A program made the position numbers and the translations under genes. The notes beneath the pieces were generated by a model that was not told the DNA's origin, made no database searches, and worked only from the letters and a program-made list of their open reading frames with translations. A stretch of DNA of 64,000 bases, taken from Tepidamorphaceae bacterium. GTDB lineage: Bacteria; Pseudomonadota; Alphaproteobacteria; Rhizobiales; JAKSCL01. Positions 25,892 to 35,407 of the stretch are shown here, piece after piece (position 1 is the first letter of the stretch; each line of letters begins with the position of its first letter). The DNA is taken from the NCBI GenBank assembly GCA_028289445.1, contig JANQPO010000021.1:186001-250000 (forward strand), in the 5' to 3' direction.

Positions 25892-26896
25892 TTACTCTGC
25901 TGCGGCACGAATTTCCTCGACCAGTGCTTGGAAGTCCGCGCCGGCCTCTTCGGCAAACTGGTCCTGGACGGCTTGCGCGCGCTCGATGAAGGGCGCGGTA
26001 TCTGGGCTGTAGAGCGTCATGCCGCCCTTCTCCTTAAGCCATTGACGGGTCTGTTCCTCTTCCTTTCGGATAATCTCGGACTGATGGGCGCTCGCTTCCG
26101 CTGCCGCGCGGCGCACGGCCTCCTTTTGGTCGTCATCGAGCTTCTGCATCGTGCGATCGCTCATGAAAAGGGGCACGAACGCGGCGATGTGGTCCAGTCG
26201 GATCAGGTGATTGGCAAACTCGTAGAACTTCATGTCACGGATCGTTGCCAGACCGTTGTCGCTACCGTCTATCGCCCCGGTTTGCAGGGCGGTCGGCACC
26301 TCCGACCAAGCGAGCGCGACGGGTTGAGCGCCGAAGGCATCAGCCGTCTCGATCATGACCCGGTTCTGCGGAACGCGATACTTCAGCCCCTTCATGTCCG
26401 CGATCGACTCAACGGGTGTGTCGATCGTAAAGGCCTCGCGAAAGAAGACGCCCCCATAGGCGAGAAGATGAACGCCTGTCTCTTGTTGAAGACGGTCGGC
26501 GAACTTTCGGCCCACGTCTCCTTCAAGCACCTTCGCCATGTGTCCAGGGTTCTGGAAGATATAGGGCAGGACGAAGACGTTCATCAGCGGATAGTTCGGC
26601 GACACGTTGTTCGAGCTGATCAGGAACGCATCCACCGTTCCAAGCTGCATGGCGCTGAATGCTGTTTCCTCGCTGCCGATCTGGCCGCAGCAGCGCAGGT
26701 TCACCGTGACGGTGCCGTTCGAGTATTCCTCGACCAGCTCCTTGAATTTCACGGCAAGGATCCCGAGCTTTGAGTCGGCCGGCGTTTCCCAGCCGACATT
26801 AATCTCCACGTCATCCGCCCACACCGGACCGGCGAAGGCGAGCATGGTCGCCGTGGCCAGCGCCTTGGCGAAGTAGCGTATCCTGTTCTTGGGCAT
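25892..26896 (-). CDS. TRAP transporter solute-binding protein, DctP-type (system 3)
   Basis: 334 residues. The Sec signal (MPKNRIRYFAKALATATMLA) is cleaved near VWA/DD. The mature protein carries DctP segments (FREAFTIDTPVESIADMKGL then KYRVPQNRVMIET, and ALQTGAIDGSDNGL). The ATG at 26896 follows AAGGAGGATCAT. The motif ends SDNG instead of the common GQENP, a variation also seen in TRAP proteins of non-dicarboxylate ligands. It captures the ligand for the flavoenzyme operon downstream. Confidence 0.92.
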   Translation of the reverse strand: MPKNRIRYFAKALATATMLAFAGPVWADDVEINVGWETPADSKLGILAVKFKELVEEYSNGTVTVNLRCCGQIGSEETAFSAMQLGTVDAFLISSNNVSPNYPLMNVFVLPYIFQNPGHMAKVLEGDVGRKFADRLQQETGVHLLAYGGVFFREAFTIDTPVESIADMKGLKYRVPQNRVMIETADAFGAQPVALAWSEVPTALQTGAIDGSDNGLATIRDMKFYEFANHLIRLDHIAAFVPLFMSDRTMQKLDDDQKEAVRRAAAEASAHQSEIIRKEEEQTRQWLKEKGGMTLYSPDTAPFIERAQAVQDQFAEEAGADFQALVEEIRAAAE

Positions 26897-26999
26897 ATGA
26901 TCCTCCTTGCGATAGTGTTTCAGTCGGTTAGTGCGTTGCCTCTTTCGATGCTCTTCTCGGTTTCGTTCCATCTCCTCCCCAGCAATGCGGGGATTGCGT

Positions 27000-28286
27000 C
27001 TAAAGCCGCTCCCCATAGACGAGATTGGGCAGCCAGAGCGTGAGGTCCGGCCACAGTGAGATGATGACGAGCCCCACCAGATAGGCTCCAAAAAACGGAA
27101 TGACCGCGATCGAAATCGCCTCAAGGCTGACCTTGCCGATACGCTGGGCGACGTAGAGATTTCCTCCGACCGGCGGCGTTAGGAAGCCGATTTCGGCCGT
27201 CATGATCGTGAAGACGCCAAAGAGAACCGGATCGATCCCCAGCGCGACCGCGATCGGCAGCAGAACCGGCGTGAAGACCACGATTTGGGCCAGGGAATCC
27301 ATGAATGTGCCGACGGCGATGTAGAAGATCGCGACGAAAACGAGGAACAGCCAGGGATTTTCGCCGAAAAACTCCATCAGTCCGAGGATCATGTCGGGCA
27401 TGTCGTAAAGCGCGATGACATGGCCGAGCGTGAGCGTCGGCGCCAGCAGGATGAGAATTCCGGTCATCAGGACGGTGAAACGCAACGCGCCGACGAATTG
27501 CGACCAGCTCAGTTCGCGGTAAACGATGACCTCGACGAACAGTGCGTAGAACACAGCCACACCTGCCGCCTCGGTCGGCGTGAAGACACCGCTATAGATC
27601 CCGCCGAGAATGAGGACCGGCGCGCCGAGGGCCCATTTGCCGTCCCACACGGCGCATAGAAGTGGGCGCCAGCGGAATGGCTGAGTCTCGCCGGGTGCGG
27701 CGTGGCGGACCATGATCCAGACGGTGATCATGAGACCGACCATCAAGATAAGGCCTGGCACGACGCCGGCTAGAAAGAGCCGAGGGATCGATTCCGACGC
27801 CACGAGACCGTAGATGATCATCATGTTGCTCGGCGGAATCATGGCACCGAGAGCCCCGGCCGAGGCAGCGACGGCTGAGGCGAAGCGAGGAGAGTATCCT
27901 TCGGCCTCCATGCGTGGAATGGTGACCGAGCCGACGGCGGCGGTGGTCGCCATACCCGATCCCGAAATGGCGCCGAAGATCGTGCAGGCGACGACGGTCA
28001 CATAACCGAGGTTCCCCCGATAAGCGCTCATCAGTCCTTGCGCGATATTGATCAGTCGTGTCGCGGTGTGGCCGCGCTCCATGATCGATCCGGCGAAAAT
28101 GAACAGCGGCAGCGCGAGAAGCGGAAAGGGCTGTAGCGCGACAAACGAAGACTGCGCCAGTGAGCTGCCGGGAATATCCAGCAACCAAAGCCCGACAAGT
28201 GCGGTAACGCCAAGAACGACAAAGATCGGAACCCCGATCAACAGGGTAAAGAGGAATACAAGCGAGATGATCAGCGGTTCGCTCAC
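27000..28286 (-). CDS. TRAP transporter large permease, DctM-type (system 3)
   Basis: 428 residues, about 12 membrane helices. Family stretches are IFGAISGSGMATTAAVGSVT, GAMIPPSNMMIIYGL and SGVFTPTEAAGVAVFYAL. The start overlaps the small-permease stop (ATGA). About 100 bases separate its stop from the dctP start. Confidence 0.92.
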   Translation of the reverse strand: MSEPLIISLVFLFTLLIGVPIFVVLGVTALVGLWLLDIPGSSLAQSSFVALQPFPLLALPLFIFAGSIMERGHTATRLINIAQGLMSAYRGNLGYVTVVACTIFGAISGSGMATTAAVGSVTIPRMEAEGYSPRFASAVAASAGALGAMIPPSNMMIIYGLVASESIPRLFLAGVVPGLILMVGLMITVWIMVRHAAPGETQPFRWRPLLCAVWDGKWALGAPVLILGGIYSGVFTPTEAAGVAVFYALFVEVIVYRELSWSQFVGALRFTVLMTGILILLAPTLTLGHVIALYDMPDMILGLMEFFGENPWLFLVFVAIFYIAVGTFMDSLAQIVVFTPVLLPIAVALGIDPVLFGVFTIMTAEIGFLTPPVGGNLYVAQRIGKVSLEAISIAVIPFFGAYLVGLVIISLWPDLTLWLPNLVYGERL

Positions 28287-28801
28287 GCGATTTCCTCATG
28301 TTCGCGCGCCGGCAAGCCCTCAAATCCACTTCTGAACCAGAGCACATAGGTCTGGATCACTCGCAGCGTCATCAAGACGTAGGCGATCAGGACGATTGAG
28401 TGCGGCCACTCCTGCTCGACGCCGAGAGCGGGAGAACGGTTGGTGAATTGAAAGAGCAGGCTCAGATACTGCGTCGCATAGGTGATCATGAAAAGGTTGA
28501 ACGCGACCCATATGGCATCGGCGATCAGGATCAACGGCAGCGAAACGAGACGAGGCAGTTTCTCGATCAGCAGGATCATCCGGATGTGAAAGTGATGTCG
28601 AACGCCGATCGATGCGCCGAGATAAACCGCCCAGACCATGCAATAGGCGGCGATTTCTTCCGTCCAGTGAACGCCGAGATCGAGGAGGTAGCGGCTGATG
28701 ACTTGCAAGAGAACGCACAACGACATGATGACGATCAGCACGCACGCGATCGTCTCCTCGATGCGATAGTCGAGGATGCGCAGCAATTGCCGCCTCGTCA
28801 T
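28283..28801 (-). CDS. TRAP transporter small permease, DctQ-type (system 3)
   Basis: 172 residues with four membrane helices and the DctQ motif SRYLLDLGVHWTEEIAAYCM near residue 40. It is the first gene of the leftward operon that runs through dctM, dctP and the flavoprotein genes. Its promoter region faces the LacI gene. Confidence 0.88.
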   Translation of the reverse strand: MTRRQLLRILDYRIEETIACVLIVIMSLCVLLQVISRYLLDLGVHWTEEIAAYCMVWAVYLGASIGVRHHFHIRMILLIEKLPRLVSLPLILIADAIWVAFNLFMITYATQYLSLLFQFTNRSPALGVEQEWPHSIVLIAYVLMTLRVIQTYVLWFRSGFEGLPAREHEEIA

Positions 28802-29090
28802 GGCGTTCTCGCGCTCATTGTCAGTTCGATACCCGCTGCCTGAAAAAGCCCGTCGCGTCTTGCAGTCGGACCAAACGTGCTGTTTTTGAAAACGATTTCA
28901 TAAAAGATATCCAGAAAATGATGCGTATGTAAAGGGTTGTCCGATAAATTGTTGAGATTCGCCGAAATAGCATCAATTTTTTTGAAATCGTTATCATATG
29001 ATACGATTATGATGGACGGTAATGTGCGAATCGTTCGCGCGGCGTGTTTCCGCCGAGGTGGCTGATGCTGATGCGAAGGCAGTTCGACTT
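28802..29090. promoter_or_regulatory. Divergent region between TRAP system 3 operon and lacI-type gene
   Basis: AT-rich spacer of about 290 bases with no convincing gene. The key element is a near-perfect palindrome at 28986-29008: TATCATATGATA (28992-29003) flanked by AATCG and CGATT with one unpaired T. This is a typical LacI-family operator shape. The rightward gene may start at GTG 29091 or, less likely, at ATG 29022. Confidence 0.65.
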
Positions 29091-30101
29091 GTGAGCGTTG
29101 CAACGATTGAGGACGTGGCCCGCCATGCGGGTGTTTCGGCAGCGACTGTGTCACGGGTCTTAAACACACCCGAGCGCGTGCGCACCGAGCGGCGGGTTCG
29201 GGTCGAACAGGCGATTGACGAACTCGGATTCGTACCGCTCACCGCGGCGCAGCGACTAAAATCTGGCCGATCGATGACGATCGGCGCAATCTTCCCGCGC
29301 ATCGATAGCATTCTGTTCGGGAGCGTCTTGAACGAGATCCAGTCGCGCCTGGACGATGCGGGTTTCACATTGACCGTGATGACGACGGGCTATGACATGG
29401 ATGTGGAGCCCACGCGGGTGCGCCAGTTGATTGCGCGGGGTATCGATGCGCTCGTGTTGGTAGGAGGGCTTCATTCGGAGCAAACGGACGACTTGATCGC
29501 CCGCCACGATGTGCCGCGCGTCAATGTTTGGGCATGGCAGGAAGACAGTCCACATGTCCAGATCGGCTTCTGCAATCGGAATGCTGCGCGGCAGGTCGCG
29601 ACCCATGTTTGTTCACTCGGCCATCGGAAAATCGGCGTGATCTCGGGGCATCCGGACGGCAATGACCGAGCAAAGATGTGCCTCCTGGGTGTCAAGGACG
29701 CGCTGGACGCCGCGGGTATCGCGATCGACCCGTCGCTGTTTGTCCCGGCGGGGTTCGGCATAGAGGAGGGCGCCGCGGCCTTTCTCGATTTGTTCAATCG
29801 ATCCGTGCCGCCGACAGCCATTGTCTGCACATCGGACCTGTTCGCCTTTGGCGCTTTGCGCGAAGCGCGCCGGCTCGGTCTTCGTGTGCCGGAAGATGTG
29901 TCGATTACCGGTTTCGACGATTCGGATTTCGCGCAGATCACGGTCCCCGCGCTGACATCCGTTCGCACACCGCGCCAAATGATGGCGGCGCGTTGCGCGC
30001 AGACCATACTTGGTTATCTCAACGAGGGTCACAAGATGTCTTCGGTGCGACTGTCCACTGAGCTCATAGTCAGAGGAAGCACGGCCGCGCCGACGGCGTG
30101 A
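29091..30101 (+). CDS. LacI-family transcriptional regulator
   Basis: About 336 residues from the GTG at 29091, whose product starts VSVATIEDVARHAGVSAATV, the usual LacI beginning. The hinge helix is FVPLTAAQRLKSGRS. It is followed by a periplasmic-binding-protein-like effector domain (TIGAIFPRIDSILFG, GHRKIGVISGHPDGNDR, PEDVSITGFDDSDFAQI). ATG 29022 would add 23 residues before the helix-turn-helix and has a poor ribosome site. Divergent from TRAP system 3, which it probably represses through the adjacent palindrome. Confidence 0.92.
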   Translation: MSVATIEDVARHAGVSAATVSRVLNTPERVRTERRVRVEQAIDELGFVPLTAAQRLKSGRSMTIGAIFPRIDSILFGSVLNEIQSRLDDAGFTLTVMTTGYDMDVEPTRVRQLIARGIDALVLVGGLHSEQTDDLIARHDVPRVNVWAWQEDSPHVQIGFCNRNAARQVATHVCSLGHRKIGVISGHPDGNDRAKMCLLGVKDALDAAGIAIDPSLFVPAGFGIEEGAAAFLDLFNRSVPPTAIVCTSDLFAFGALREARRLGLRVPEDVSITGFDDSDFAQITVPALTSVRTPRQMMAARCAQTILGYLNEGHKMSSVRLSTELIVRGSTAAPTA

Positions 30102-30175
30102 CCACCGCTCATCGCTGGAGAACGGCGTCGCCTTCTGCGACAACCAGGCTAGCGATGCATGGCGCGGGAACTGTC

Positions 30176-31246
30176 TCACGGTTCTGCGGTTTCTTGCACC
30201 AGCGACCACGGCGTCTCGACGACCCAATGTCCCGGTGCTTTTTCAATCAATGGCGGGCGCTCCTTGGCCCAGCGATGATCGGGGTCGACCGGCAGGGGCG
30301 TGCGGCCCATGAACACATCGCCGGGAGGCGGGTCGATCGGCGACACCACTTCGCCTGGAAGCAGGATCTCCTCGCGCTCGATATCGGGATGGGCCGGCAG
30401 GGCTGCCGACATCAGCGCCTCGGTATATAGGTGCATGGGACTGTCAAAGATCGCCCTAGTGTTTCCCATCTCCTGAATGACGCCGAGATACATCACCGCC
30501 ATGCGCTGGCACATATGCCGTACCGTCGCCAGGTCATGGGATACCATCAGATAGGCAAGACCATGCTCCTGTTGCAGGTCGGCGAGGAGGTTGAGGATCT
30601 GCGCGCGGATGGAAACGTCGAGCGCCGATACGGGTTCGTCGAGTGCAATGACCTTCGGGGATAGCGCCAGCGCACGCGCGATGCCGATCCGCTGCCGTTG
30701 TCCGCCCGAGAATTCGTGTGGATAAAGATTGGCCTGGTAGGGGTTTAACCCGACTTCAATCAGCACATCGCCGACGCGCCGTCGGATCTCGCTGCGACCC
30801 ATGGTGGTGGCAATCTCAAGCGGCTCGCCGACAATGTCGGACACCCGCATCCGTGGATTGAGCGACGCCCAGGGGTCCTGGAAGACGGCCTGAACCGATC
30901 GCCGAAACTCTTTTCTGCCGGCGGCCGACATGGTGGCCAGATCCTCGCCTTCGTAGAAAATCCGACCGGCCGTGGGCTCTTCCAGTTGCAAAAGTAGCTT
31001 CAGCGTCGTCGTCTTGCCGCAGCCGGACTCGCCGACGAGACCGAAGGTCTCGCCATACACAATGTCAAAAGATACATCGTCGACGGCCTTGAGATGAGAT
31101 GGCTCACGTAGAAGCGGGATGCCGGCGCCGATGGGATACCATTTCCGCAGATTGCGGATCTGGATGACGGCGTCTGATGTGGGGAACGTGCCTGGCGCAG
31201 CCGGAACATCCGCGCTGCCCAAACTGACCGCAGCCGACCCACTCAA
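30176..31246 (-). CDS. Oligopeptide-type ABC importer ATPase, DppF/OppF-like (importer A)
   Basis: 356 residues. Walker [10 protein letters not shown], signature [16 protein letters not shown], Walker [13 protein letters not shown] and switch [10 protein letters not shown] are intact. The C-terminal extension has the PPPGD turn but lacks the usual GCxFxPRCP cysteine motif seen in the other peptide-type ATPases of this window. Last gene of importer A; starts 27 bases after the partner ATPase stop. Confidence 0.92.
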   Translation of the reverse strand: MSGSAAVSLGSADVPAAPGTFPTSDAVIQIRNLRKWYPIGAGIPLLREPSHLKAVDDVSFDIVYGETFGLVGESGCGKTTTLKLLLQLEEPTAGRIFYEGEDLATMSAAGRKEFRRSVQAVFQDPWASLNPRMRVSDIVGEPLEIATTMGRSEIRRRVGDVLIEVGLNPYQANLYPHEFSGGQRQRIGIARALALSPKVIALDEPVSALDVSIRAQILNLLADLQQEHGLAYLMVSHDLATVRHMCQRMAVMYLGVIQEMGNTRAIFDSPMHLYTEALMSAALPAHPDIEREEILLPGEVVSPIDPPPGDVFMGRTPLPVDPDHRWAKERPPLIEKAPGHWVVETPWSLVQETAEP

Positions 31247-31273
31247 AGGAGGTCTCCATTGCGCTCGCGGACA

Positions 31274-32311
31274 TCAGCCATAGGACACCATATGCGAGTA
31301 GTGGTCGAACGCGGCGACCGACGGCCGACTGAGTTGAACCCAGTGGCCTTCTTCAACCTCCACCAGTTCCGGCCTCACACCGGCGTCTTCCGGCGAAAAT
31401 TCGAGTTTCGAACGCGGCGCGAACGCGTCGCCGGCCGGCAGGTCGTGAAGAAGGGGCGGTTGCCCGTCGAGTTGCGGCAGGCGGTCGCCATCGGCATCCA
31501 TCCTAGGAACCGATCCGATAAGAGCCTTGGTGTATTCATGGAGCGGATTATTGAAGATCGTTCGCACGTCGGCCATCTCGACGATCCGTCCGGCATACAT
31601 GACGGCGACACGGTGGCACATCTTCGCGACCACACCGAAGTCGTGCGTGATGAACACTATGGCCAGGCCGTATTCGTCTTGAAGCTGACGCAGCAGGCGC
31701 AGATAGGCTGCCTGAATGGTCACGTCGAGCGATGTGGTCGGCTCATCCGCGATGACGACGGAGGGGGACGAGGAAATTCCGATCGCGCCGACCACGCGCT
31801 GGCGCATGCCGCCGGAAAGCTGATGCGGATAGTCTTTCACACGTCGCTCCGGTGCCGGGATGCGCACTTTTTTCAGCGCCTCAATGACCTTGTCGGCCAA
31901 CGGGCGACCGCGAAGTCCTTCATGGATGCGGATCGTTTCACCGACCTGTTGGCCGACCGTGAAGACCGGATTGAGGGCTTGCATGGGATCCTGGAGGATC
32001 ATGGAGATTTCTCCGCCCCGCACCTTGCTCATCTCCTTGTCCGACAGCTTGAGAAGATCGCGACCGTTGAGAAACACTTCCCCGCCGACGATCCGTCCCG
32101 CCGGGCTGGGCACGAGCCGCATGATCGAGAGTGCGGTGACCGACTTGCCGGAGCCGGATTCGCCGACGACGCCCAGTGTTTCTCCCCGCCTGACCTGATA
32201 GCTGACGTCGTCAACGGCCCTGACACGACCCCATTTGGTCGTGAATTCCGTCGTCATGTTCCGTACGTCGAGAACCACGTCGGACTGAGATGAGGGGGGT
32301 GGGTGCATCAC
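31274..32311 (-). CDS. Oligopeptide-type ABC importer ATPase, DppD/OppD-like (importer A)
   Basis: 345 residues. Walker A GESGSGKS, Q-loop MILQDPMQALNP, signature LSGGMRQRV, Walker B VVIADEPTTSLDVT and switch FITHDFGVV are present. The C-terminus (PAGDAFAPRSKLEFSPEDAG) keeps the position of the cysteine motif but has no cysteines, like its partner. It follows the enolase-superfamily gene by 18 bases in the same operon. Confidence 0.92.
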   Translation of the reverse strand: MMHPPPSSQSDVVLDVRNMTTEFTTKWGRVRAVDDVSYQVRRGETLGVVGESGSGKSVTALSIMRLVPSPAGRIVGGEVFLNGRDLLKLSDKEMSKVRGGEISMILQDPMQALNPVFTVGQQVGETIRIHEGLRGRPLADKVIEALKKVRIPAPERRVKDYPHQLSGGMRQRVVGAIGISSSPSVVIADEPTTSLDVTIQAAYLRLLRQLQDEYGLAIVFITHDFGVVAKMCHRVAVMYAGRIVEMADVRTIFNNPLHEYTKALIGSVPRMDADGDRLPQLDGQPPLLHDLPAGDAFAPRSKLEFSPEDAGVRPELVEVEEGHWVQLSRPSVAAFDHYSHMVSYG

Positions 32312-32329
32312 GGTCGCGTTTCCCTTGCC

Positions 32330-33430
32330 TCAGGCGACCCGGTATTCTGCAAGGGCCTCGCGATTGAGTTCGAGGCCCAACCCAGGCCGGTCCGGCGCAC
32401 ACACCCGGCCGTCCCGGATCTCCAGTCCTTCCTGGAATACCTTGCCATGCATCGGGTCGACCGAGTCTCGATAGTATTCCAGGATCAGCCCGTTCGGGAT
32501 CGCCGCGACCAGATGAATGTGGACGTATTGGCTACCATGGGGAGCGATATCGAGATCGTTCGCCTGGGCAAGCGCTGCCACTTTCATGAACTCCGAAACG
32601 CCGCCGAGCACCAATGCATCCGGCTGCAGGATGTCGACAGCACGGTGGTTGATCATGTCGCGGAAGCCGTAGCGGGTGTATTCGTTCTCGCCCGCTGCTA
32701 CCGGCACGCTTGTCGCCCGGGTGATCTCGCTCTGTCCGATATAGTCGTCGGGTTCGACCGGTTCCTCGAACCAAAAGAGATCGTACTTCTCGGCCTTGCG
32801 GGCAAACGTTATGGCTTCGTAGTGGCGGTAAGCATTGTTGGCGTCGACCATGATGCGGACATCGGGGCCGACCGCATCCCTGACCACCCGGACGCGTTCG
32901 ACATCCTCGTTGATGGGAACCGCGCCGATCTTCATCTTCACTGCCGTGGCGCCGAGTTTGACATTGTCCTCCATCTCACGAGCCAGTTCTTTCAGCCCCT
33001 TGCCGTCCTCGTAATACCCACCGGCGATATAGGTATCGACTGAGTTCGAGAAGGCTCCCAGCAGCTTGTAGAGCGGCATGTTCGCAAGCTTGGCCTTGAG
33101 ATCCCAAAGGGCGATGTCCACGCCACTGATGACCCGCGTAGTGATGCCGCGGCGACCGACGATCTTGGGACGCCACATCTCATGCCAGTGGCGCTCGGTG
33201 TCTAGAGGATCCTTGCCGATCAGTGCTTCTTTGAGATGTTCGAGAACGGCAAGGTTGACCTCTGGCGTATTCTGCATGCCGCTGCCGAGGCCGACGCCGG
33301 TCACGCCATCGTCCGTCTCCACAATAACGACGTTCAGACCGGTATGGGTGTATGTGTAAAGCCCATTTGTAATCGGCTTATGGCGTGGCCAGCGGTAGCT
33401 TTCGCCCCAGATGTTGGTGATTTTGGTCAT
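32330..33430 (-). CDS. Mandelate racemase/muconate lactonizing enzyme family protein (enolase superfamily)
   Basis: 366 residues with the complete enolase-superfamily layout: capping domain, then KMK at 165-167 (catalytic lysine), metal ligands D196 (DANNAY), E222 (FEEP) and E248 (GEN), and the His of APHG (H298) paired with D271. This Lys/His-Asp set belongs to the mandelate racemase subgroup, commonly acid-sugar dehydratases or epimerases. It is embedded between the permease and ATPase genes of importer A, which argues that importer A carries a sugar acid or a derivative rather than a peptide. Exact substrate unknown. Confidence 0.9.
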   Translation of the reverse strand: MTKITNIWGESYRWPRHKPITNGLYTYTHTGLNVVIVETDDGVTGVGLGSGMQNTPEVNLAVLEHLKEALIGKDPLDTERHWHEMWRPKIVGRRGITTRVISGVDIALWDLKAKLANMPLYKLLGAFSNSVDTYIAGGYYEDGKGLKELAREMEDNVKLGATAVKMKIGAVPINEDVERVRVVRDAVGPDVRIMVDANNAYRHYEAITFARKAEKYDLFWFEEPVEPDDYIGQSEITRATSVPVAAGENEYTRYGFRDMINHRAVDILQPDALVLGGVSEFMKVAALAQANDLDIAPHGSQYVHIHLVAAIPNGLILEYYRDSVDPMHGKVFQEGLEIRDGRVCAPDRPGLGLELNREALAEYRVA

Positions 33431-33457
33431 GTCTCACTCGGTTTGAGATGGGTCTCG

Positions 33458-34375
33458 TCAGTCCAGTTGGCGCAGAGTCGGGTCAAGTCGGTCCCGCAGC
33501 CAGTCGCCGATGAACACGAGCGACAACACAATGAGCGCGATCACCGCTCCGGGAAAGGCGCTGATCCACCAGGCATCAGTCAGGTAAAGGCGTCCGTCGG
33601 AGATCATGCCGCCCAGCGACGGCGTTGGAGGTGGCACCCCGACGCCCAAGAAACTCAGCCCGGCTTCAGCAAGAATGACGGTTCCAACTTGATTGGTGGC
33701 AACCACCATGACGGTTGCAAAAACGCCGGGCAGGATATGGCGGAACAGAATGCGCCCCGTCGACGCGCCCGCGACCCTGGCAAGCTGGACGTAGTCGCGG
33801 TTCTTGAGGCTGAGGGTTTCGGCTCGCACTTGCCGCGCGAAAGCCGGCCATTGACCGAGCGATAGAACGGCGAGCAGGAGCGCAAAGCTTGGACCCAGCG
33901 CCACCGCCAACACCAGCGCCAGCAGGACGACGGGGATCGCGTTCATGGCGTCCACCAGACGCATGATCGCCTCGTCGACCCAACCGCCATACCAACCGGA
34001 AATAAGCCCCAGAAACGTGCCGAGAGATCCCGCGATCAGGATCGTGCCGGCGGCGACCAGAAGCGAAACGCGCGCGCCATAGAGGAGGCGGGAAAAAATG
34101 TCCCGGCCGACGCTGTCGGCACCGAGCAGATGATCGCTATCACCGCCAAGAAGCGCAGGGTAGGCGTGACGGTCGCGAAGCTCGCCATGGGTTGCGGGAT
34201 ACGGCGCCAATAGGTCCGCCGCGACGGCGCCAAAGATGATCGCCAAAAGGAGGGTTATCGAGATGACAGGATAGCTGCGGAAGATTCGCCAAACACGCCT
34301 GCGTGGTGGCGTTGAGGAAAGCGCGTCGCGGCCCGGTTCCGAGGACACGGCTTGAAGCGGCCCGGCGCTAGTCAT
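33458..34375 (-). CDS. Oligopeptide-type ABC importer permease, DppC-like (importer A)
   Basis: 305 residues. An N-terminal cytoplasmic stretch precedes about six membrane helices. The DppC mark LLGADSVGRDIFSRLLYGAR is near residue 95 and the coupling loop KNRDYVQLARVAGASTGRIL near 195. The start overlaps the stop of the DppB-like gene by eight bases. Confidence 0.92.
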   Translation of the reverse strand: MTSAGPLQAVSSEPGRDALSSTPPRRRVWRIFRSYPVISITLLLAIIFGAVAADLLAPYPATHGELRDRHAYPALLGGDSDHLLGADSVGRDIFSRLLYGARVSLLVAAGTILIAGSLGTFLGLISGWYGGWVDEAIMRLVDAMNAIPVVLLALVLAVALGPSFALLLAVLSLGQWPAFARQVRAETLSLKNRDYVQLARVAGASTGRILFRHILPGVFATVMVVATNQVGTVILAEAGLSFLGVGVPPPTPSLGGMISDGRLYLTDAWWISAFPGAVIALIVLSLVFIGDWLRDRLDPTLRQLD

Positions 34376-35285
34376 AGCGGATCCTTGGATCGATCCAGCC
34401 GTAGATCAGGTCCACCAGAAGCGATGTCACGATGTACAAGACGGTAATGACGATCATGACGCCTTGGAGAATGGCATAGTCGGATGCAACCACGGCGTTG
34501 ATCGCAAGCAGCCCCAGACCGGGCCAGGCGAAGACCGTCTCGATGATGATCGCGCCGGTGATCAGACTGCCAAGCGTGAGGCCGGCAAAGGTGAGTGGCG
34601 CCAGTAGGGCATTGCGAAGGGCGTGCTTGAAAACGATATCGCGTTCGTTCACGCCCTTGGCTCGCGCAAGGACGATGTATTGCGAATCGAGTGTCTCAAG
34701 CATCGCCGAACGAACTAGCCGCATCTGGCCCCCGGCTGCGGCCCAGCCGAGCGCGATCGCCGGCAGGATGTAGTGGTCGAGACCGCCGTCGCCGAAGGGC
34801 GGCAGCCAGCCGAGCTGCACGGAGAAAACGAAGATTGCCATGATCCCCACCCAGAATGAGGGGAGGGAATGGCCAAGGACGGCGAAGCCGCGACCGGCAA
34901 CATCCCAGACGCTGCCGCGCTTGACCGCCGACAGGATGCCGAGCGGTACGCCAACGAGAAGGGAGAACAGGAAGCCGGCAACGGCAAGCTTGAGCGTCGC
35001 CGGTAGCCTTTCCATGACGATGTCAGCGACGGGCGTGCGTTGATGCATCGAAATGCCCAGATCGCCGGTCGCGACATTGCCGATAAAGATGAAGTACTGC
35101 ACGACGACCGGGCGATCGAGCCCGAGTTCCCGCCCTAGGGCTTCGTAGGTCTCCTGCGACATGTTTTCGTCGAGATAGAGCGTTCGCGGATCACCTTGCA
35201 AACGTGCCAGAACGAACACGATCACCGTGACGATCAGGACCGCGAGCACCGATGCGACCAGACGTTTGCGAAGGAAGGCGAACAT
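34368..35285 (-). CDS. Oligopeptide-type ABC importer permease, DppB-like (importer A)
   Basis: 305 residues, about six membrane helices, with the DppB N-terminus MFAFLRKRLVASVLAVLIVT and the coupling loop QYIVLARAKGVNERDIVFKH near residue 200. Separated from the binding-protein gene by a 120-base spacer holding a stem-loop. Confidence 0.92.
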   Translation of the reverse strand: MFAFLRKRLVASVLAVLIVTVIVFVLARLQGDPRTLYLDENMSQETYEALGRELGLDRPVVVQYFIFIGNVATGDLGISMHQRTPVADIVMERLPATLKLAVAGFLFSLLVGVPLGILSAVKRGSVWDVAGRGFAVLGHSLPSFWVGIMAIFVFSVQLGWLPPFGDGGLDHYILPAIALGWAAAGGQMRLVRSAMLETLDSQYIVLARAKGVNERDIVFKHALRNALLAPLTFAGLTLGSLITGAIIIETVFAWPGLGLLAINAVVASDYAILQGVMIVITVLYIVTSLLVDLIYGWIDPRIRYD

Positions 35286-35365
35286 ATGTTTACGGCCGGG
35301 AAGACGGGTTAAGGGGAGGTGCGATCGGCCGTTGCCGGCAGCGGAAAGACACTTCGAGCGATTGT

Positions 35366-35398
35366 GGGGACGGTCCCGCCGAAAGAGGGGACCGCCCC
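35366..35398 (-). promoter_or_regulatory. Intercistronic stem-loop between binding-protein and DppB-like genes (importer A)
   Basis: GGGG (35366-35369) and CGGTCCC (35371-35377) pair with GGGACCG (35388-35394) and CCCC (35395-35398), giving 11 pairs with one bulged base and a ten-base loop. It begins nine bases after the binding-protein stop on the minus strand and has no T-run, fitting message stabilisation or attenuation before the membrane genes. Confidence 0.55.
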
Positions 35399-35407
35399 TT
35401 CATTTGC

